64,000 nucleotides of DNA from Bacteroidota bacterium (GTDB lineage Bacteria > Bacteroidota > Bacteroidia > Cytophagales > Cyclobacteriaceae): the NCBI GenBank assembly GCA_016866235.1, contig VGMW01000003.1, positions 163,625 through 227,624 of the forward strand, read 5' to 3'. Under the pieces are notes generated by a model that saw only the letters and a program-made list of their open reading frames with translations, did not search any database and had not been told where the DNA came from. The translations under genes and the position numbers were made by a program. This document shows, in pieces, positions 56,944-64,000 of the stretch; the stretch's first letter is position 1; every line of letters starts with the position of its first letter.

Positions 56944-58230
56944 ATGTCGGAAAAAGCACAGTTAATCATCGGAGGTAAAACCTATGAATTCCCACTTGTT
57001 ACAGGCAGTGAGCATGAGGTTGCCATTGATATCAATGACCTGTTGGAAAAGACCGGGGCGATAACCCTCGACCACGGTTTCAAAAACACAGGATCCACCA
57101 AGAGTGCCATCACTTTTCTTGATGGCGATAAGGGTATCCTCCGGTACCGGGGTTACAGTATTGAGGAATTGGCTGAAAAATCGACCTTCCTGGAGGTTTC
57201 CTACCTGTTGATCTTTGGTGAGCTCCCCAATAAAGCTGAGCTCTTCAAGTTCACCGATGAAATTAAAAAGCATACCCTCGTTCACGAGGACATCAAAAAA
57301 ATTCTCGACGGCTTCCCTTCTACGGCCCACCCCATGGGTGTTATGGCTTCACTTTTTTGCAGTCAGACTGCATTTTATCCTGAATCACTCGATCCAAACC
57401 GTTCGGCAGAAGGCGTAAGACTTAGCATCGTCCGTTCGCTGGCTAAAATGCCAACCTTTGCTGCGTGGGCTTACAAGAACGCGGTCGGACATCCAGTTAA
57501 CTATCCCGATAATTCCCTTGACTATTGTGGAAGATTTCTCAAGATGATGTTCGCTCTGCCTGCAGAGGACTATCATGTTGATCCGGTGATAGCAGATGCA
57601 TTGGACAAACTGCTAATTCTCCATGCCGATCATGAGCAAAATTGCTCTACCTCTACGGTGAGGATGGTTGGTTCCTCCAAGGCGAGCATTTACTCTTCAA
57701 TTTCGGCAGGAATCAACGCCTTATGGGGTCCGCTGCACGGCGGCGCCAATCAGGAGGTAATTATTATGCTGGAAAGCATCCGTAAAGACGGAGGAGATGT
57801 TGACAAATGGATCAACAAGGCCAAGGATAAAAATGATCCTTTCCGATTGATGGGCTTTGGGCACCGCGTGTACAAAAACTTTGACCCAAGAGCCAAGATT
57901 ATCAAGAAAGCCGCCGACGATGTTCTAGGAAAGTTGGGCATCAATGACCCTGTTCTTGAAATCGCCCAGAGGCTGGAAGAAGTTGCTTTAAAAGATTCTT
58001 ATTTCGTTGAACGTAAACTTTATCCGAACGTAGATTTCTATTCCGGCATCATTTACCGCGCGCTGGGCATTCCAGTGGAACTCTTTACCGTAATGTTTGC
58101 CATGGGGCGACTCCCTGGATGGATTGCCCAGTGGAAAGAAATGCGTGAGAATAAAGAACCGATCGGCCGTCCAAGACAGGTTTACACCGGCGCAACACCA
58201 CGGCCCTACGTGGCGATTGACAAGCGATAA
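56944..58230 (+). CDS. gltA: Citrate synthase
   Basis: The enzyme condenses oxaloacetate with acetyl-CoA, opening the TCA cycle. Motifs include FLDGDKGILRYRGYSIEELAE, the catalytic His in LHADHEQNCSTSTVRMV, the second His in GPLHGGANQEVI, and the GFGHRVYKNFDPRAK segment leading to the catalytic Asp. The 428-residue length is that of the hexameric Gram-negative type. I use ATG at 56944 (MSEKAQLI); a TTG at 56932 lies close to the -7 box and is unlikely. It leads a run of plus-strand genes up to dapA. Confidence 0.96.
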   Translation: MSEKAQLIIGGKTYEFPLVTGSEHEVAIDINDLLEKTGAITLDHGFKNTGSTKSAITFLDGDKGILRYRGYSIEELAEKSTFLEVSYLLIFGELPNKAELFKFTDEIKKHTLVHEDIKKILDGFPSTAHPMGVMASLFCSQTAFYPESLDPNRSAEGVRLSIVRSLAKMPTFAAWAYKNAVGHPVNYPDNSLDYCGRFLKMMFALPAEDYHVDPVIADALDKLLILHADHEQNCSTSTVRMVGSSKASIYSSISAGINALWGPLHGGANQEVIIMLESIRKDGGDVDKWINKAKDKNDPFRLMGFGHRVYKNFDPRAKIIKKAADDVLGKLGINDPVLEIAQRLEEVALKDSYFVERKLYPNVDFYSGIIYRALGIPVELFTVMFAMGRLPGWIAQWKEMRENKEPIGRPRQVYTGATPRPYVAIDKR

Positions 58231-58235
58231 AACTT

Positions 58236-58499
58236 ATGACCTTAGAGGAGCAATTTCATTCGGCAACCCAAGGCGTTCAATCCCTAACGCGGCGACCATC
58301 GAATGAAGAGTTGCTTTTGCTGTATGCTTTGTTCAAACAAGGTTCAGAGGGTGATGTAACCGGAGAAAGACCAATGGGATTTGATTTCAAAGCGATTGCA
58401 AAATGGCAGGCATGGTCTGATCAAAAAGGCAAATCCAAAGAAGCCGCCATGCAGGAATACATCCAACTTGCTGACAGGCTAAAAACCGCTTACAGTTAA
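58236..58499 (+). CDS. Acyl-CoA-binding protein
   Basis: The 87-residue, four-helix protein matches the ACBP family throughout. Features include the early EEQFHSATQGVQSL, the ligand-site segment LLLLYALFKQGSEGDV (Tyr and Lys that grip the CoA phosphate), GFDFKAIAKWQAWSDQKGKSKEAAMQEYI, and the final Tyr. ACBPs bind long-chain acyl-CoA in the cytosol. They are universal in eukaryotes but patchy in bacteria, though well represented in Bacteroidota. It sits five bases after gltA, so acyl-CoA handling and citrate synthesis are co-expressed. It ends directly against rsmE. Confidence 0.93.
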   Translation: MTLEEQFHSATQGVQSLTRRPSNEELLLLYALFKQGSEGDVTGERPMGFDFKAIAKWQAWSDQKGKSKEAAMQEYIQLADRLKTAYS

Positions 58500-59210
58500 T
58501 TGAATTTTCTTTACGAACCCGGCTTTGATCCCGGAGCTCCGGTACTCGGTGAAAAGGAATTGCAACACCTGAAGGTGCTGCGGGTACAACCGGACGAAAA
58601 AATTTGCATAACCGATGGGCGGGGCCATCTCCATACCTCCAAAATAATTAAGTGGGAAAAAAATAGACCAATAATTCAGGTTGAACAAACCGTATTTGTG
58701 GATCGCAAAAAACCTGAGCTTCACCTTGCCGTAGGGATTTTGCAATCGAGCGAACGAATGGAGTGGATGGTAGAGAAGTGTACGGAGCTTGGCGTTCATA
58801 CCATCAGTTTCATGATCACCCATCGCTGCGAGCGTACAAAAATAAATTTAAGCAGATTGGAGAGCAGTGCTGTCAGCGCCATGAAACAATCGCGACAAGC
58901 CTGGCTTCCCGACATTACTGGTCATGTGAAATTTGAAGACATTTTAAAAACAACCACAGCGAGTAAGTTTATTGCCTGCACAGAAAAACGAAATATGGAT
59001 CATCTTTTGAACAAGCTTAATGCGGGCCATAACAGCCTGATTTTGGTTGGCCCTGAGGGTGACTTCACAACCGACGAGTTGGAAGCGGCACAGAAAAATG
59101 GGTTTGGTTCTGTTGGTTTGGGGGGAAATGTTTTAAGGGCTGAAACAGCAGCCATTTCAGTCGCACACCTATTCCAGATCAGACAGCTAAGTAATGGAGT
59201 AAGCATTTAA
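58500..59210 (+). CDS. rsmE: 16S rRNA (uracil-1498-N3)-methyltransferase RsmE
   Basis: The SPOUT enzyme methylates U1498 of 16S rRNA. The N-terminal PUA-like domain opens with NFLYEPGF and ELQHLKVLRVQPDEKI. The SPOUT domain has GILQSSERMEWMVEKCTELGV, MKQSRQAWLPDI, VGPEGDFTTDELEAAQKNGF and LGGNVLRAETAAISV. The 236 residues match. The start is TTG at 58500, immediately after the TAA of the ACBP gene; the N-terminal sequence fits, so translation is probably coupled. ligA follows 20 bases on. Confidence 0.9.
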   Translation: MNFLYEPGFDPGAPVLGEKELQHLKVLRVQPDEKICITDGRGHLHTSKIIKWEKNRPIIQVEQTVFVDRKKPELHLAVGILQSSERMEWMVEKCTELGVHTISFMITHRCERTKINLSRLESSAVSAMKQSRQAWLPDITGHVKFEDILKTTTASKFIACTEKRNMDHLLNKLNAGHNSLILVGPEGDFTTDELEAAQKNGFGSVGLGGNVLRAETAAISVAHLFQIRQLSNGVSI

Positions 59211-59221
59211 ATTCACGCTGA

Positions 59222-61240
<2,019 letters not shown>

Positions 61241-61296
61241 TTGTGGTTGGGTCTGGTTGAAAAAAAGGACTGAAATCCTCAACTTGCGTGGCCCTA

Positions 61297-61803
61297 ATGA
61301 AAAAAGCTTTTCTAAAATATATCGCGGGAAAGGCACGAAGCCACAATAAGACCAACCGACACTCCACCCCTGCCGATCAGGTTCATAGCATTGGTATTCT
61401 TTTTACCACGGGCGATCCACTCAAACGTGATGCCATTGAATCCTTCAGGCAAAAATTAGAACGAGCAGGTAAATTGGTCAGCATTCTGGAATATATCCCT
61501 ACCCGTAAAATCGTTCACGTGTCGGGGCATCCGGGATTTTCGCCGGAGGAAATAAGTTTTTTAGGAAAGATAAAAAGTCAGGATGCCCGTCAATTCTGGG
61601 AGAAGGACTTTGATTATCTCTTTCTGGCCGATGTAGCGCCTGAGCCTGCGGTGCTGCAGGTATTGGCCAAGTCGAAAGCAAAATGTAGAGCCGGCAAGAA
61701 TCACCCCGAAATGATGCCTTATCTTGATTTTCTTTTTGATTACAAGGGTGGTACTACGGAATTGTTGGAGGGGCTTTATGCCTATTGTTCAAAATTGAGT
61801 TAA
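61297..61803 (+). CDS. DUF6913-like conserved protein
   Basis: The 168-residue protein is cytoplasmic, with no signal. It shows strands and helices like IGILFTTGDPLKRDAIESFRQKLERAGK, FLADVAPEPAVLQVLAKSKAKCRAGK and PYLDFLFDYKGGTTELLEGLYAYC. The pattern matches a Bacteroidota-only family (DUF6913 as I recall it) that commonly sits beside dapA. I prefer the ATG at 61297 (MKKAFLKYIAG) to one at 61288. Its stop is two bases before the dapA start. Function unknown. Confidence 0.7.
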   Translation: MKKAFLKYIAGKARSHNKTNRHSTPADQVHSIGILFTTGDPLKRDAIESFRQKLERAGKLVSILEYIPTRKIVHVSGHPGFSPEEISFLGKIKSQDARQFWEKDFDYLFLADVAPEPAVLQVLAKSKAKCRAGKNHPEMMPYLDFLFDYKGGTTELLEGLYAYCSKLS

Positions 61804-61805
61804 CC

Positions 61806-62681
61806 ATGAAGGAATTGAAAGGAACCGGAGTTGCCTTGGTCACTCCCATGAAAGAAAACGGGACGACTGATTTTGATGGCTTGTCGCGTCTTGTAAAGCA
61901 TGTATCGAAACTGGATTATCTGGTGGTTATGGGAACTACGGGTGAATCGGCCACCCACTCAGATGACGAGAAGGAGGCCATTTTACACCATGTTATCAAG
62001 CAAAACAAAAATCGGTTGCCAGTGGTTTTTGGCATTGGTGGCAACAACACCGCTGTGGTCACTGAAAAACTGGTGAAGTTTAAAACCAAAGGTGTTTGTG
62101 CGCTTCTAAGTGTTTCACCTTATTATAATAAACCCAGTCAGGAAGGCATTTATCAGCATTTCAAGGCAGTTGCTGAAGCAAGTCCGCTTCCTTTAATTCT
62201 TTATAATGTTCCTGGCCGAACCGGGTCTAATATGACCGCGGAAACATCGGTTCGGTTATCGGGCTTAAAAAAAATCGTAGCCATCAAAGAAGCCTCCGGC
62301 AATTTGGAACAAGCCATGCAAGTCATCAGACGTGCAAGACCTGAATTCATGGTATTGAGTGGCGAGGATATGCTCACGGTGCCAATGATGTCGGTTGGAG
62401 CTGCGGGTGTGATTTCCGTTTTAGCGAATGCCTATCCGAACCATTTTAAGAAAATGACGGATGCAGCATTGGCGGGGGATTTCAGAAGGGCAGCAAAAAT
62501 TCAAACCCTTTTTGGCGGCATCAATCCATTGATGTACGAGGAGGGCAATCCTTCAGGGGTGAAAGAAGTTTTGAAACAGATGGGTGTTTGCGGTAATGAT
62601 TGCCGTTTACCGGTTGTTCCGGTCAGCAAATCACTAAGCGGAAGGATACACAGCCAGATGGAGGAAATAAAAAAGGGGTAG
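61806..62681 (+). CDS. dapA: 4-hydroxy-tetrahydrodipicolinate synthase DapA
   Basis: DapA condenses pyruvate with aspartate semialdehyde in the lysine/diaminopimelate pathway. The Schiff-base Lys is K161 in IVAIKEASGN, Y133 in LILYNVPGRTG, and the VMGTTGESAT site at 41-50 supplies Thr44/Thr45-type contacts; the numbers coincide with those of the E. coli enzyme. I use the ATG at 61806 (MKELKGTGVAL), two bases after the previous stop; an upstream ATG lies inside the DUF6913-like gene. The TAG stop falls inside the terminator stem. Confidence 0.96.
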   Translation: MKELKGTGVALVTPMKENGTTDFDGLSRLVKHVSKLDYLVVMGTTGESATHSDDEKEAILHHVIKQNKNRLPVVFGIGGNNTAVVTEKLVKFKTKGVCALLSVSPYYNKPSQEGIYQHFKAVAEASPLPLILYNVPGRTGSNMTAETSVRLSGLKKIVAIKEASGNLEQAMQVIRRARPEFMVLSGEDMLTVPMMSVGAAGVISVLANAYPNHFKKMTDAALAGDFRRAAKIQTLFGGINPLMYEEGNPSGVKEVLKQMGVCGNDCRLPVVPVSKSLSGRIHSQMEEIKKG

Positions 62682-62701
62682 ATTTTGGTCTACCCCTTTT
62701 T
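62670..62701. terminator. Bidirectional terminator after dapA
   Basis: AAAAAGGGGTAGA and TCTACCCCTTTTT form a perfect 13-bp stem around a TTTTGG loop. The dapA stop codon (62679-62681) lies within the left arm. A-rich and T-rich flanks suit both dapA on the plus strand and the H1-like gene on the minus strand. Confidence 0.9.
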
Positions 62702-62719
62702 CAAATGAATTAGGAAAAA

Positions 62720-62896
62720 TCAGGCCTTGTTCTTCAGATCCTGAACTTCAGCGCGGATTTCACCAGCGATTTTTTTCAGCTCCTGCATACCCTTACGTAC
62801 GCGGGTACCGGCAGCACTATTTTGCTTGCTGTAAAACTTTTCAGCGTCAACTTCAATAGAAGCAATGAGGGCCTTGAGTTCTTCGAATTTTTTCAT
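62720..62896 (-). CDS. H1-like small basic protein (58 aa)
   Basis: The minus strand from the ATG at 62896 to the TGA at 62720 encodes MKKFEELKALIASIEVDAEK and then a helical, Lys-rich segment (FYSKQNSAAGTRVRKGMQEL, then KKIAGEIRAEVQDLKNKA). Short basic helical proteins of this kind in Bacteroidota are annotated as histone H1-like, after chlamydial Hc1. It would bind DNA or serve in nucleoid structure; that role is inferred from the family. Its length of 58 residues is below many prediction cut-offs. It converges with dapA. Confidence 0.8.
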   Translation of the reverse strand: MKKFEELKALIASIEVDAEKFYSKQNSAAGTRVRKGMQELKKIAGEIRAEVQDLKNKA

Positions 62897-62983
62897 TGTA
62901 TAGGGTGTTAAAGATTAGAAATTGATTTCTTGATTGCGAAGATACTCAAATATGCCAAAAAACAATTAAAAAAGGCATTTTTT

Positions 62984-64000
62984 TCAATTTTTAGTCACGG
63001 TTACAAGCTCCTCCTTGCGGTATTCGCCTGCATCAAGCTTCGATTTTAGCTTGGAAAACGTGTCCAAAGTGAGGCTTACATCCTCCAGGCTATGGGCCGC
63101 CGTAGGTATGATTCTGAACATGATAACATCCTTAGGCACAACGGGATAGATCACAACAGAGCAGAATATGTTGAAGTTCTCTCTAAGGTCCATGGCCATG
63201 TTGGCAGCCTCCCCAACCCCTCCCTTGAACAGGACGGGGGTTACCGGCGAGGTGGTGGTTCCAATGTAGAATCCTCTTTCCCTTAAACCGCCCTGCATTG
63301 CCTTAACAATGTTCCAAAGGTTACCCTTTAGCTCAGGTCTGGTTTTAAGCAATTCCAGGCGCTTGAGGGCCCCGATCACCAGAGGCATCGGCAATGACTT
63401 AGCGAAAATCTGGGAGCGGACAGAGTATCTTAAAAACTTCAAAACAGGCTTCGAACCGGCGACGAATGCACCGATGCTTGCCATTGATTTAGCGAATGTG
63501 GAGAAATAGAGGTCAATTCCATCCTGAACACCCTGCTCCTCACCTACACCGGCACCAGTTTTACCCATAGTTCCAAAGCCATGGGCATCGTCTACCAGCA
63601 ATCTGAAATTAAACTTCTTTTTAAGCTCCACGACCCCTTTCAGATTACCCTGATTACCGGACATTCCAAAAACACCTTCGGTGATCACCAGAATTCCGCC
63701 ACCGGTTTCGTTTGCCAGCTTGGTGGCACGCTCCAGTTGCTTTTCAAGGGACTCCATGTTGTTGTGTGCGTAAACAAAACGCTTACCGATGTGCAAGCGA
63801 ACGCCATCGATAATACAAGCATGTGACTCAGCGTCATAAACAATAACATCTTTTCGGTCAACTAGGGCATCAATGATTGAAACCACACCCTGATAGCCAT
63901 AGTTGAGCAGCATAGCATCCTCTTTCATCACAAAATCGGCGAGTTCACGCTCCAGTTTGAGGTGATTAACCGAGTTGCCTGACATCATACGAGCACCCAT
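62984..64000 (-). CDS. PLP-dependent alpha-oxoamine synthase, serine palmitoyltransferase-like (partial)
   Basis: The frame runs to the right edge, so 338 residues of the C-terminal part are seen. The AOS-family features are present: GARMMSGNSVNHLKLERELADF, the LVDDAHGFGTMG strand with PLP-contacting Asp and His, the Schiff-base Lys in YFSTFAKSMASIGAFVAG, and MFRIIPTAAHSLEDVSLTL. Serine palmitoyltransferase makes 3-ketosphinganine for sphingolipids. Cytophagales members may instead make capnine for sulfonolipids. Glycine C-acetyltransferase (Kbl) is closely related, so the exact acyl and amino acid partners are open. The ATG at 64000 need not be the true start. Confidence 0.82.
   Translation of the reverse strand: MGARMMSGNSVNHLKLERELADFVMKEDAMLLNYGYQGVVSIIDALVDRKDVIVYDAESHACIIDGVRLHIGKRFVYAHNNMESLEKQLERATKLANETGGGILVITEGVFGMSGNQGNLKGVVELKKKFNFRLLVDDAHGFGTMGKTGAGVGEEQGVQDGIDLYFSTFAKSMASIGAFVAGSKPVLKFLRYSVRSQIFAKSLPMPLVIGALKRLELLKTRPELKGNLWNIVKAMQGGLRERGFYIGTTTSPVTPVLFKGGVGEAANMAMDLRENFNIFCSVVIYPVVPKDVIMFRIIPTAAHSLEDVSLTLDTFSKLKSKLDAGEYRKEELVTVTKN

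Overview
The window reads as chromosomal DNA of a Bacteroidota bacterium, most likely order Cytophagales. Four things point there: type IX secretion system (T9SS) signatures (two kinds of C-terminal sorting domain, a PorP/SprF protein and the DUF5103 plug protein), many lipoproteins and outer-membrane barrels, Bacteroidota-only families (DUF6089, a DUF6913-like protein, a small H1-like protein), and promoters of the TTG-N19/20-TAnnTTTG type. Most of the window is housekeeping DNA. I see no rRNA, tRNA, insertion sequence, prophage or CRISPR array.

Layout. 0-2.4 kb: envelope proteins. 2.4-7.5 kb: translation and RNA modification (typA, an RlmI-like and a TrmH-like methyltransferase, mtaB). 7.5-8.1 kb: gene-free stretch with a 168-bp tandem duplication and short GGTCCC/GGTCGC palindromes. 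8.1-10.9 kb: LolD-like ATPase, sucC and a DUF6089 protein. 10.9-19.4 kb: a 1501-residue T9SS cargo protein, then a decayed zone (a 5'-truncated capsule-type epimerase/dehydratase with an in-frame amber codon, a tiny PPPPP/VD membrane peptide, a headless T9SS fragment), then an unrecognised 624-residue exported protein. 19.4-33.1 kb: oxidoreductases, an ABC-F ATPase, the T9SS plug protein, an orphan Cas6-like protein, ychF, a mutarotase, an M1 aminopeptidase and a TonB-linked receptor.

33.3-40.2 kb is a five-gene minus-strand cluster that looks like a sugar or sugar-acid oxidation unit: two xylose-isomerase-like TIM barrels, a very large ThuA/propeller/PKD/cytochrome c fusion, a stand-alone cytochrome c paralogous to the fused one, and a Gfo/Idh/MocA oxidoreductase. 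40.2-40.8 kb is intergenic with REP-like palindromes. 40.8-51.0 kb: YfhO, an NTF2-like lipoprotein, TauE/SafE, moaA and moaE (divergent), glpD-glpK, a NUDIX hydrolase and a TPR lipoprotein. 51.3-56.9 kb: msrB-lhgO, then a PorP/SprF protein with a T9SS type B protein. The type B gene is cut off at its 5' end and abuts, head to head, the 3' end of an unrelated outer-membrane barrel gene; this is a rearrangement scar or an assembly chimera. 56.9-64 kb: gltA, an acyl-CoA-binding protein, rsmE, ligA, a DUF6913-like gene, dapA, an H1-like peptide missed by length cut-offs, and the C-terminal part of a serine-palmitoyltransferase-type PLP enzyme running off the right edge.

The most interesting points are the Cas6-like protein without CRISPR, the two zones of broken genes (15.5-17.5 kb and 56.65 kb), the redox fusion cluster, the palindromic repeat patches, and an unassigned terminator hairpin near 51.17 kb that may mark a small RNA. 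I found no clear new defence or mobile system. All family names come from motif recognition by eye, without database searches.
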